Assembly: GCA_947165615.1 (NCBI GenBank)
Contig: CAMVBD010000127.1
Coordinates: forward strand, 1-5,497
Direction: 5' to 3'
Length of the DNA: 5,497 nucleotides
Source: an uncultured Clostridia bacterium
GTDB taxonomy: Bacteria; Bacillota; Clostridia; Oscillospirales; Acutalibacteraceae
Below the pieces are notes generated by a model. The model had not been told where the DNA came from. It saw only the letters and a list, made by a program, of their open reading frames with translations, and searched no databases. The position numbers were made by a program, and so were the translations under genes. This document shows positions 1-5,497 of this stretch, one piece after another (the first letter of the stretch is position 1; each line of letters opens with the position of its first letter).

Positions 1-11
1 TTGTATTCTTT

Positions 12-1634
12 TTATTGTCCCGTTCTTGTGCGCTCGAACAGGGCCTCAAAGAACGCCTTTGTTGCGGTGAGGTCCTGCCCCATGCCGATGACGGTCCCGT
101 GGTGACCGCGTCGGACCGGGAAGACGTTCCAGATCCCGGGCTCATATTTTGTCGCGGGGTCCGCTTCCTCTTCCGCCGTCAGATCCCTGTGGTCTTCATT
201 TGACGGAAACAGGGCGGAGACGACGTTTACAAGCCCGTCGTTTTGGAACCACGTACTGTCGATCACGATCCCGCCCCCCGTCACGGACGTGACCTTCCCC
301 ATAAAGTACGCGGGCAGGCGCAAAACGCTCAGCATGTCGGGCGACGGCTCCTCATTGCCGTCGGCGCCGGTGACGGTGCCGCAATAGGCGTACGCGTAAT
401 AGTACACCTCCGGCACGGTCGGGATTTTGTCGTTCAGCGCCTTTGCACCGTCGGGCGTCAGTTCATACCCCGCGTAATCCTGCCCCGAGCCCGCGGATGC
501 GGTAAAGGCCGCGAACACGTCGCGGTAGTTTCCGGTCGCGTCCGTAATGCCAAACTGATCGAGCATAAAATCGTAGGTCCCGGTCGCGGGATTTTCCGCG
601 CCCGCCATGGAAAAGATGATGTTTGCCAGGAGATCCATCGTGCTCTCGATGCCGACAAGCCCCCCGACTCTGTCGAGCACCTCGGTCAGCGAGGAGCCGT
701 TATGCGGGCTGCACAGGGTCGTGACCGAATGCACCCAATGGGTGTGCCCGCCGTCAAACAGGGGAGAGCGGCCCTCCTGCTCGGTGGCCCGTTCCGTTTC
801 GTCCCCGTTTGCCAAAAGGGAGGCAAGCAGGCGCGCCGTCTCGCCGCCAAAGGAGTGCCCAATGAGATTCGCGGTCACGCTCTCGCCCCAGCCGGGCAGC
901 ATGGGCTCGGTATAGACGCGCCCGAAGCGGGCGTGGTTGTGCGCTTTTGCGTGCGCCTCGCCGTAGTCGACGGTGGTGCCGGTCAGTTTGGCGTACAGTT
1001 CGCAGGCGCGGTCCCAGGTGGAGGAGACCGGCCCGACGCTCGGCGCGACGACGGTATAGCCGTCAGCCTTCAGCGCCGAAACAAGGTCGTTATTCCCACC
1101 GCCCCAGTAGTGCGCGTGGGCGGCGGTCGCTGCGTCCTCGCCCCAGCCGCCGAGCCCGTGGATCAGAACATACGCGGGCGCAAGATCCTCCGCTTTCGGG
1201 GTAAGGTGCAAAACCTTCCGCACCGACGCGCCAAACGACCCGTCCCCCGTCAGCAGCAGGACGCAGCCGACCGTCAGCAGCGCCAGCGCGCCGACCAGTA
1301 CGCCGACAAGGACCGGGATCTTCCGGCTTTTTTTCGGTTTGTCCGACGCGGGGACGGGCGCGGGTTGGGTCGGTTCTTCTTCCGGCAGAGGATCGGCTTC
1401 GGCGTCCGTCATTTCCGGGACGGGAGCCGGGTCGCTCTGTGTCAGCCCTAAGAGGTCGTCCGTCGAAACGCCGAACAGCCGCGAAAGCGCCACCACCTTT
1501 TCCGTATCGGGCACGGCGGCGTCCGATTCCCATTTGGACACGGTCTGACGCGACACGCCGATCTCCTCCGCGAATTGGATCTGTGAAAGCCCCCGGCTGT
1601 GCCGGAGCGCCTGAATTCTTTCCCCGATGGTCAT
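12..1634 (-). CDS. XRE-family HTH / transmembrane / family I.5 lipase fusion protein
   Basis: The 540-residue protein has four parts. Residues 5-63 are an XRE/HTH_3 DNA-binding domain (recognition region around LSQIQFAEEIGVSRQTVSKW). Residues 66-100 are a Pro/Glu/Asp-rich linker ending in the basic KPKKSRK. Residues about 106-129 form one hydrophobic membrane segment. Residues about 150-540 match the Staphylococcus/Geobacillus I.5 lipases over their whole length: oxyanion-region HG at 159-160, nucleophile Ser261 in GHSFGG, putative acid Asp466 in NDGLVN, putative base His512 in HHGTVIG. Residues equivalent to the family's structural zinc ligands are present: Asp208 (WDRACE), His228, His234 (HNHARFGR) and Asp359 (LDQFG). 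The basic residues before the membrane segment predict the HTH inside and the lipase outside. Expected activity is carboxylester or triacylglycerol hydrolysis. The ATG at 1634 is supported by GAGG 8 nt upstream. It is a single-gene unit; its terminator would lie beyond position 1. Domain calls are firm; the biological role, including whether the HTH binds DNA, is inferred. Confidence 0.93.
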   Translation of the reverse strand: MTIGERIQALRHSRGLSQIQFAEEIGVSRQTVSKWESDAAVPDTEKVVALSRLFGVSTDDLLGLTQSDPAPVPEMTDAEADPLPEEEPTQPAPVPASDKPKKSRKIPVLVGVLVGALALLTVGCVLLLTGDGSFGASVRKVLHLTPKAEDLAPAYVLIHGLGGWGEDAATAAHAHYWGGGNNDLVSALKADGYTVVAPSVGPVSSTWDRACELYAKLTGTTVDYGEAHAKAHNHARFGRVYTEPMLPGWGESVTANLIGHSFGGETARLLASLLANGDETERATEQEGRSPLFDGGHTHWVHSVTTLCSPHNGSSLTEVLDRVGGLVGIESTMDLLANIIFSMAGAENPATGTYDFMLDQFGITDATGNYRDVFAAFTASAGSGQDYAGYELTPDGAKALNDKIPTVPEVYYYAYAYCGTVTGADGNEEPSPDMLSVLRLPAYFMGKVTSVTGGGIVIDSTWFQNDGLVNVVSALFPSNEDHRDLTAEEEADPATKYEPGIWNVFPVRRGHHGTVIGMGQDLTATKAFFEALFERTRTGQ

Positions 1635-1667
1635 ATGCTTCGCCTCTTTATTGTTTGTTCATCTGTT

Positions 1668-1696
1668 ATTATACGGGTTTTTCCCGCAAAACGCAA
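1668..1696 (-). promoter_or_regulatory. Sigma-A-type promoter of the HTH-lipase gene
   Basis: On the minus strand a perfect -10 TATAAT (1668-1673) follows TTGCGT (1691-1696) with a 17-bp spacer. The -35 shares TTG with the TTGACA consensus but is otherwise weak. The predicted transcript start is near 1661, giving a leader of about 27 nt that contains the GAGG ribosome binding site. The promoter lies after the terminator of the PAP2 gene, so the lipase gene should be transcribed independently. Confidence 0.75.
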
Positions 1697-1708
1697 CCGC
1701 TTTCGGTT
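1674..1708. promoter_or_regulatory. Two short inverted repeats in the HTH-lipase promoter (possible operators)
   Basis: CGGG-TTTTT-CCCG (1674-1686) fills most of the -35/-10 spacer and AACCG-CTTT-CGGTT (1695-1708) overlaps the upstream edge of the -35. Both are perfect dyads. A repressor bound at either would block RNA polymerase, and the gene itself encodes an XRE-type DNA-binding domain, so autoregulation is plausible. The repeats differ in sequence, arms are only 4-5 bp, and such dyads can occur by chance, so this is a weak call. Confidence 0.3.
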
Positions 1709-1716
1709 TGCATTTC

Positions 1717-1750
1717 AAAAAAAGCACGGAAACCGAGGTTTCCATGCTTT
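1717..1750 (-). terminator. Rho-independent terminator of the lipoprotein/PAP2 operon
   Basis: Arms 1721-1733 and 1738-1750 pair with one G.U wobble (1727/1744) around a four-base loop. In the minus-strand transcript the hairpin runs into a seven-U tract (1717-1723, partly shared with the base of the stem). It starts 22 nt past the PAP2 stop codon and separates this operon from the HTH-lipase promoter. Confidence 0.92.
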
Positions 1751-1772
1751 GGCGGTTTTGTTCGGTGCCGGT

Positions 1773-2729
1773 TTACGAGACTTTGCCGACAAGGGCCTTG
1801 ACGTGAACGCCCCCGTCCACAAAAAACTCCTTGGACAGCACGCAGCACAAAAAGCCTACGGTGCCGCCGATGAGCACGTCGGAGAAAAAGTGCGCGCCGA
1901 CCATAATGCGGCTGAGCGCCACAAGACCCGTGAAGACGGCGGCAAAAACCCACAGCGCGATCTGTTTCTTTTTGGACAGCCCCAACACCGCGCCCAGCGT
2001 CGCAAGGTAGAAGGTCGCGGCGGCGCCCCGGGTATGTCCGGAGGGGAAGGATTTGTACGCGTCGGAGGTGCCGAAGGTAGCGCGCATCCAGTCCTTGTCC
2101 GGCTGGCCGCCCGCCACGTACCAGCGGGTAAAGTCGGAAAAGTCGCCGATTTTGTTCATGGCGCGGTAGCGCATGCGTCCGAAGGGGACCTTGAGCCCCT
2201 GCACGATGATCGTGGCGACGGTCATGGAGATGCAGGAGACCGCGGCAAAACGGATGATTTTTTTCAGCGTCTCGTCGCTGAAATTGCGCACGGCAAGCGT
2301 CGAAAGCAGCGACAGCAGCAGCGCCAGGAACGCGAACACGCCGTAGAGGTAGGTCGTGTCGACTTTTTCGGCGTAATGGCGGGTCACGTACCCGAACAGT
2401 TCATCCAGCCACATGCCGTACAGAACGGTCGCCCCAAGCATGGAAACGGCGGCAAACAGCGTCTGCTTCCAGCCCTTTTCCCAAATACGCAGGACGTACC
2501 AAAAGATGATCTGCGCCATCATGGCGCCGATCAGGTATTCGGGGGCAGTGCCGATGGTCTCAAAGCACGCGCCGAAGACGTTTTCGGTATAGTAGCGTCC
2601 GGGTTCCAGCACGTTTTTCGTCAGGATCTGACTGACCTGCAGGTCCGTAAAGGTCGCGGTGATCAGCAGCCCGCCGAAGATCAGCCCAAACAGGCAGATA
2701 CGAAGGATCGTTTTCTTTTTCAAAGTCAT
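1773..2729 (-). CDS. PAP2-family membrane phosphatase
   Basis: This 318-residue polytopic protein carries the three-part signature of the PAP2 / phosphatidic acid phosphatase type 2 superfamily: K180-x6-R187 (KVPFGRMR), P229-S-G-H232, and S273-R-x5-H280-x3-D284. His232 and His280 are the expected catalytic histidines. The family hydrolyses phosphate monoesters or pyrophosphates of lipids such as phosphatidic acid, phosphatidylglycerol phosphate or undecaprenyl pyrophosphate at the membrane; the substrate here cannot be told from sequence. Hydrophobic stretches near residues 8-27, 63-81, 90-108, 128-147, 159-178, 236-250, 257-272 and 285-299 suggest six to eight membrane segments. It is longer than the smallest bacterial PAP2 proteins because of an extra N-terminal membrane part of about 125 residues. 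The proline usual after the first-motif arginine is Tyr188. Its ATG overlaps the lipoprotein stop codon (ATGA), with GAGG just upstream, indicating translational coupling. Confidence 0.93.
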   Translation of the reverse strand: MTLKKKTILRICLFGLIFGGLLITATFTDLQVSQILTKNVLEPGRYYTENVFGACFETIGTAPEYLIGAMMAQIIFWYVLRIWEKGWKQTLFAAVSMLGATVLYGMWLDELFGYVTRHYAEKVDTTYLYGVFAFLALLLSLLSTLAVRNFSDETLKKIIRFAAVSCISMTVATIIVQGLKVPFGRMRYRAMNKIGDFSDFTRWYVAGGQPDKDWMRATFGTSDAYKSFPSGHTRGAAATFYLATLGAVLGLSKKKQIALWVFAAVFTGLVALSRIMVGAHFFSDVLIGGTVGFLCCVLSKEFFVDGGVHVKALVGKVS

Positions 2730-4027
2730 GTCGTTTCCTCGCTTTCAGACGCGTTTGCGTTTTGATACTGTTGGAAGGTCTGCCGGATCTCATCCACAGA
2801 CCCCGCCGTCAGATAATAGGTATAGGAATAAGGCTCGCCGTAACGCAGGGCAAAGGTTTTCAGCGGCGCGACGTAGTTCGTGGAGTCTGCGGTCGGTTTT
2901 TTGCTGCCGTCGTACGCGTGCCGTCCCGCCAAAAGGATTTCCGCCCCCGGGGTGAACACCCCCACGCCGTATCCGGCGTCGTCCACCCACGCGCACCAGG
3001 TCTCGGTGTTGCCGTCCTTCACGGTGTAATAGGCGTCCGGGTTCCCGCCCCAGAAGGGCAGATCGCGCTCGTAACGCAGCGTGTCGCCCGTCCACGGCTT
3101 TTGACCGTCGTAAAAGACAAAGGTGCCGAGCGCGCTGACCGCGTAAAACGCCGGGAGTTCCTGATGGCGCGGCGTCCACGGCGTATCCAGAAAGTCGATC
3201 ACGCTGTTTTGTACGCGCACGCCGTCGTCGGTCAGGGTGTAGACGTTCGTGTAGTAGGCAAAGGTCGGCGAATTGTCCTTTGCCCAGTCCAGCGGCCGGC
3301 TGACGATGCAAATCGTCGTGTCGGTCTGTTCATACGCCACAAGCTTGCTGCGGTTTCCGTTCAGGTCGCCGCCCTGTACGGGGTTGTAGCCCCAGACGGT
3401 CTCCCCGTAGATCCCGTTTTTATAGCCGGGAATCTCGGTCGGGCCGTAAAAGGACTGCTGGACAAGTCTGCCCGTGTCGTGAGCGTTGAGAAGATTTTTG
3501 TAGGTCTTGTTTGTTTTGTCGGTCAGTTCGCCGATCGCGCCGCCCCAGTCCAGATTGATCCCGAGCCGGAACCGGTCGTTTTCAAGATACACGGTCTTTT
3601 TCGGAACGTCCTGTTTATCGCAATAAAAATCCGAAACGCTCAGAATACAGGGATCGTCTTTCCGCAGCGCCGAAAAGCGGACGCCGGTAAGCGCCGAGGC
3701 CGTTTTGTTTTCCAGAAACCCGTCCAAAAGAAACGAGGCGGTGGTCTCTTTTTCGCTCAGCAGCAATTCTTCGGTCACGGTCCCGTCCGAATTCCGATAC
3801 GTGAATTCCACGCGCAGCGGCGCCGTCGCCCGGTAAGAAAACGTCAGCCGGTTGAATCGCCCGGTCTGAATGCCGGATAAACCGTCGGTCTCATATCCGT
3901 CCGTCACGTCGACGTCCGACAGGGACAGCGCCGGGATGGGAACGGAACGGTCGGTCCCGCACCCCGGCAGCGCGCCGAGGATCGAGAGCGATAAAAGCAC
4001 GGAAAGCGTTTTAAGAAAGACCTTCAT
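2726..4027 (-). CDS. Uncharacterised lipoprotein, possibly with a carbohydrate-related beta-sandwich fold
   Basis: The 433-residue protein begins with a lipoprotein signal peptide: Lys at 2 and 6, a hydrophobic core, and lipobox L20-P-G-C23, so it should be lipidated at Cys23 and held on the outer face of the membrane. The rest is rich in Tyr, Trp, Thr and Asp and looks mostly beta-stranded. An N-terminal part (about 35-140) is followed by a larger part (about 145-420) with striking segments: HDTGRLVQQSFYG (183-195), a GYNPVQGGDLNGNRSK stretch (213-228), RHQELPAFY (287-295) and CAWVDDAGYGVGVFTPG (345-361). These resemble motifs I recall from uncharacterised proteins with a galactose-mutarotase-like appearance; this is recollection, not a search, and no catalytic residue can be assigned. 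It is the first gene of a two-gene operon with the PAP2 phosphatase. The start is supported by AAGGAGG (4035-4041) 7 nt before the ATG. An envelope glycan or sugar-binding role is inference. Confidence 0.88.
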   Translation of the reverse strand: MKVFLKTLSVLLSLSILGALPGCGTDRSVPIPALSLSDVDVTDGYETDGLSGIQTGRFNRLTFSYRATAPLRVEFTYRNSDGTVTEELLLSEKETTASFLLDGFLENKTASALTGVRFSALRKDDPCILSVSDFYCDKQDVPKKTVYLENDRFRLGINLDWGGAIGELTDKTNKTYKNLLNAHDTGRLVQQSFYGPTEIPGYKNGIYGETVWGYNPVQGGDLNGNRSKLVAYEQTDTTICIVSRPLDWAKDNSPTFAYYTNVYTLTDDGVRVQNSVIDFLDTPWTPRHQELPAFYAVSALGTFVFYDGQKPWTGDTLRYERDLPFWGGNPDAYYTVKDGNTETWCAWVDDAGYGVGVFTPGAEILLAGRHAYDGSKKPTADSTNYVAPLKTFALRYGEPYSYTYYLTAGSVDEIRQTFQQYQNANASESEETT

Positions 4028-4034
4028 CGGGTCG

Positions 4035-4079
4035 CCTCCTTCCGTCTATCAGTGTACCACAACGTTCGTTCGTCCGCAA
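4035..4079 (-). promoter_or_regulatory. Extended -10 promoter and strong RBS of the lipoprotein/PAP2 operon
   Basis: On the minus strand TTGCGG (4074-4079), a 17-bp spacer and TACACT (4051-4056) form a sigma-A-like promoter. TG one base before the -10 makes it an extended -10 element, compensating for imperfect hexamers. The predicted start near 4044 leaves a very short leader that begins almost at the AAGGAGG ribosome binding site (4035-4041). It lies after the terminator at 4102-4125, so the operon does not depend on upstream transcription. Confidence 0.65.
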
Positions 4080-4101
4080 GACCCATTCCTTTCTGGGACC
4101 G

Positions 4102-4125
4102 AAAAATCCCCGCCTTGGGCGGGGA
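4102..4125 (-). terminator. Rho-independent terminator of the zinc-ribbon gene
   Basis: Arms 4107-4114 and 4118-4125 form an 8-bp, almost all G-C stem around a three-base loop. In the minus-strand transcript it is followed by five U residues (4102-4106). It begins 4 nt after the stop codon of the zinc-ribbon gene, and isolates that gene from the lipoprotein operon downstream. Confidence 0.88.
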
Positions 4126-4129
4126 AGGG

Positions 4130-5089
4130 TCATTGGACTGCGCGGTCGACGCACTTATAATTCCGGTAGCCGGAGAATTCCGCTTCCATTTCGTCGGCGG
4201 TCTCCCAGCCGTACAGGGCGGAGGAGGGCGCGTAGCCGTAAGTGTAGCCGAGGTTCCAGTTTTCGAGGGAGGCGGCGGCGTAGTCGACTGCCGCCGTGGA
4301 GTCGCCCCGGAGCATGACGTCCGGGTAGCAGACCGCCTGCCAGAACGTGTGTACGCTGCCGTCCTCTTTGGTCACGGTCGTGACGTAAGCGTCCATCAGC
4401 AGGTTTTTGCGCCGCGCGTCGGACGAGTCGGCCTCAAGCAAAAAGCGGGCGTACGGCTTTGTTTCCCATGTTACCCTGACCCCGCGGGCGCTGAGGTCTT
4501 CCCACGCGCGGTCCAAAAGGATTTGGGAATTATGCCGCAGCTTTTGCGTTTCCGCAGCCGGCAGGTCGGAAAGCCTTGTCAGGGGCGCGGTCAGCCCCGA
4601 AACGGTGTAGGTCTTTTTTGCGGGCTCCCACCGAAAGCCCGGCATGCGCTCAGCCGTGACGACCACCGTGTCGCCGTTGGATAAGTCCTTGGAGGGGATA
4701 AAGCGGACGTCCCCGAGTCCGTCCCGGCCGTCGTGCCGGATGCTGAGCGTCCCGTCGCCGCTGACGCCGGAAAACGTGACTTCCAGCCCCTCGAAGGGGT
4801 CGGCGGTCTTTGGAAACAGCAGGGCGCGTCCCTCCGGATTGACGACAAAACTCAGAATGAACAGGCCGAGGATCACCGCGACGGCGATCAGCGGTCCTTT
4901 TTTGAAGCGCTTTTTTTGGGGCTCGGGCGTTTTGCAGACCGGTCTTTTATAGGGCTCCGGTTTTTCGCGCTTTTCGATCAGTACGCTGTGCCCGCAGTAG
5001 GGGCACGTCGCGGTCTTTTCGGTGGGACTGACCTCCATTTCGCCACCGCAGTCGGGGCAGGAGAGGGAGATGAGTTTGATCTCAGCCAT
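4130..5089 (-). CDS. Zinc-ribbon single-pass membrane protein of unknown function
   Basis: The 319-residue protein starts with a zinc ribbon: C11-P-D-C14 and C29-P-Y-C32 in the CPxCG form, residues about 8-38. A basic, Pro-rich linker (39-64) leads to one hydrophobic membrane segment (about 66-84). By the positive-inside rule the zinc ribbon is cytoplasmic and residues 85-319 are outside. The outer part starts with a small beta-rich domain (about 98-165; DPFEGLEVTFSGVSGDG and LSNGDTVVV) of a kind common in Firmicute zinc-ribbon membrane proteins. A second domain (about 175-319) is of no recognised family; it has cysteines at 254 and 313 that might pair. The ATG at 5089 is chosen because AAGGAAG (5094-5100) sits just upstream. 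An in-frame ATG at 5161 would place the preceding terminator hairpin inside the coding region and has no good ribosome binding site. The gene stands alone, flanked by terminators. No enzymatic motif is visible; a sensor or envelope role is speculation. Confidence 0.9.
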   Translation of the reverse strand: MAEIKLISLSCPDCGGEMEVSPTEKTATCPYCGHSVLIEKREKPEPYKRPVCKTPEPQKKRFKKGPLIAVAVILGLFILSFVVNPEGRALLFPKTADPFEGLEVTFSGVSGDGTLSIRHDGRDGLGDVRFIPSKDLSNGDTVVVTAERMPGFRWEPAKKTYTVSGLTAPLTRLSDLPAAETQKLRHNSQILLDRAWEDLSARGVRVTWETKPYARFLLEADSSDARRKNLLMDAYVTTVTKEDGSVHTFWQAVCYPDVMLRGDSTAAVDYAAASLENWNLGYTYGYAPSSALYGWETADEMEAEFSGYRNYKCVDRAVQ

Positions 5090-5093
5090 AGTG

Positions 5094-5100
5094 CTTCCTT
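5094..5100 (-). promoter_or_regulatory. RBS fixing the start of the zinc-ribbon gene
   Basis: AAGGAAG on the minus strand, 4 nt before the ATG at 5089 (6 nt from its AAGGA core). It selects this start over the in-frame ATG 24 codons upstream. Confidence 0.8.
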
Positions 5101-5111
5101 CTTTCAAGGGC

Positions 5112-5153
5112 AAAGAAAAAAGACCGGTTTTCGTCTTTCGGCGAAAACCGGTC
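5112..5153 (-). terminator. ppdK: Rho-independent terminator after pyruvate, phosphate dikinase
   Basis: A perfect 12-bp stem (arms 5122-5133 and 5142-5153, GACCGGTTTTCG and its complement) with an eight-base loop. In the minus-strand transcript it is followed by UUUUUU-C-UUU (5112-5121). It lies 34 nt past the dikinase stop. The other side is not U-rich, so it acts in one direction. Only 22 nt separate its U-tract from the next start codon. Confidence 0.95.
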
Positions 5154-5187
5154 CGAATCATTGAACGGGATGGGCGCTTCGTCGCTC

Positions 5188-5497
5188 TTATTTCTTGTCG
5201 GCGATCGCGGCCTGCGCGGCGGCAAGGCGGGCGATCGGCACGCGGAAGGGCGAGCAGGAAACGTAGTCAAGGCCGATCTTGTGGCAGAACTCGATGGAGG
5301 ACGGGTCGCCGCCGTGCTCACCGCAGATACCGCAGTGAAGCTCGGGTCTGGTCTCCTTGCCGAGGGCAACGGCCATCTTCATGAGTTTGCCGACGCCGAT
5401 CTGGTCAAGTTTGGCGAACGGATCGTTCTCGAAGATCTTGGTGTCGTAGTAGGCGTTCAGGAACTTGCCGGCGTCGTCGCGGGAGAAGCCGTAGGTC
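5188..5497 (-). CDS. ppdK: Pyruvate, phosphate dikinase, C-terminal part (5' end outside window)
   Basis: The visible 102 codons plus TAA stop encode the end of the C-terminal PEP/pyruvate-binding TIM-barrel domain of pyruvate, phosphate dikinase, which interconverts pyruvate + ATP + phosphate and PEP + AMP + pyrophosphate in the cytoplasm. Family hallmarks are [10 protein letters not shown] at the window edge, [31 protein letters not shown] with the catalytic cysteine (Cys831 of the Clostridium symbiosum enzyme; codon 5323-5325 here), and [20 protein letters not shown] near the C-terminus. The related PEP synthase and PTS enzyme I share the fold, but these strings and this C-terminus are typical of the dikinase. 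The open frame runs off the window edge; nothing suggests it is broken. In anaerobic Firmicutes the enzyme often serves glycolysis in a pyrophosphate-dependent form; that is family knowledge, not visible here. Confidence 0.97.
   Translation of the reverse strand, partial: TYGFSRDDAGKFLNAYYDTKIFENDPFAKLDQIGVGKLMKMAVALGKETRPELHCGICGEHGGDPSSIEFCHKIGLDYVSCSPFRVPIARLAAAQAAIADKK

Noticed and set aside
243..1451. 402-codon open frame on the plus strand opposite the HTH-lipase gene
   Set aside because: It is codon-aligned antisense to a gene with clear family motifs. It stays open because the sense gene avoids TTA, CTA and TCA codons. Its translation is Arg/Gly/Val-rich with no recognisable domain.
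1599..2765. 388-codon plus-strand open frame opposite the PAP2 gene
   Set aside because: It is codon-aligned antisense to PAP2, runs straight through a terminator and the lipase promoter, and its product is Arg/Gly/His-rich and unlike a folded domain.
2762..3880. 372-codon plus-strand open frame opposite the lipoprotein gene
   Set aside because: It is codon-aligned antisense to the lipoprotein; the sense strand has a lipobox, RBS, promoter and coupled downstream gene, the shadow has none of these.
4052..4684. 210-codon plus-strand open frame across the lipoprotein promoter and the end of the zinc-ribbon gene
   Set aside because: It begins inside the promoter, reads through the terminator hairpin and is codon-aligned antisense to the zinc-ribbon gene; composition is shadow-like.
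5090..5161. Longer form of the zinc-ribbon protein starting at the ATG at 5161
   Set aside because: The extra 24 codons would be translated from a terminator hairpin and its U-tract, and no RBS precedes that ATG. The ATG at 5089 has AAGGAAG just upstream and puts the zinc ribbon at the usual N-terminal position.
1..5497. A multi-gene defence, phage or mobile system
   Set aside because: No transposase, integrase, nuclease, reverse transcriptase, repeat array or attachment-like repeat was seen, and the genes sit in separately promoted, separately terminated units.

Overview
The window looks like chromosomal DNA from a GC-rich, low-copy Clostridia-type Firmicute, possibly Oscillospiraceae-like; this assignment is inference. 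The reasons are AAGGAGG-type ribosome binding sites, sigma-A-like promoters, U-tract hairpin terminators, a Clostridium-like pyruvate phosphate dikinase, and zinc-ribbon or XRE-type heads on single-pass membrane proteins. All five genes lie on the minus strand, so transcription runs from high to low coordinates. No mobile element, CRISPR array, tRNA or rRNA was seen. No stretch over 300 bases lacks a gene.

Layout in order of transcription: (1) the C-terminal 102 residues of pyruvate, phosphate dikinase (5188-5497, 5' end outside the window), ended by a strong 12-bp terminator hairpin. (2) A 319-residue protein with an N-terminal zinc ribbon, one membrane segment and an outer domain (4130-5089). 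Its start codon lies only 22 nt after the previous terminator's U-tract, and it has its own terminator right after the stop. (3) A two-gene operon with a recognisable promoter (4051-4079): a 433-residue lipoprotein of unknown function (2726-4027), overlapping by ATGA with a PAP2-type membrane phosphatase (1773-2729). A hairpin terminator at 1717-1750 closes it. (4) A gene with a perfect TATAAT promoter encoding a 540-residue fusion (12-1634): an XRE-family DNA-binding domain, an acidic proline-rich linker, one membrane segment, and a full-length family I.5 (Staphylococcus/Geobacillus-type) lipase domain with catalytic and zinc-site residues in place.

The most notable item is the regulator-membrane-lipase fusion. 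It predicts a membrane-anchored lipase facing outward with a DNA-binding domain inside the cell, and its promoter carries two small inverted repeats that could be operator sites. The lipoprotein/PAP2 pair is translationally coupled and probably acts together in the cell envelope, but the lipoprotein's role cannot be read from sequence. The zinc-ribbon protein has the same topology as the lipase fusion (nucleic-acid- or protein-binding head inside, effector or sensor domain outside). Apart from the PPDK end, the genes appear to be envelope-associated single units, not parts of one pathway.
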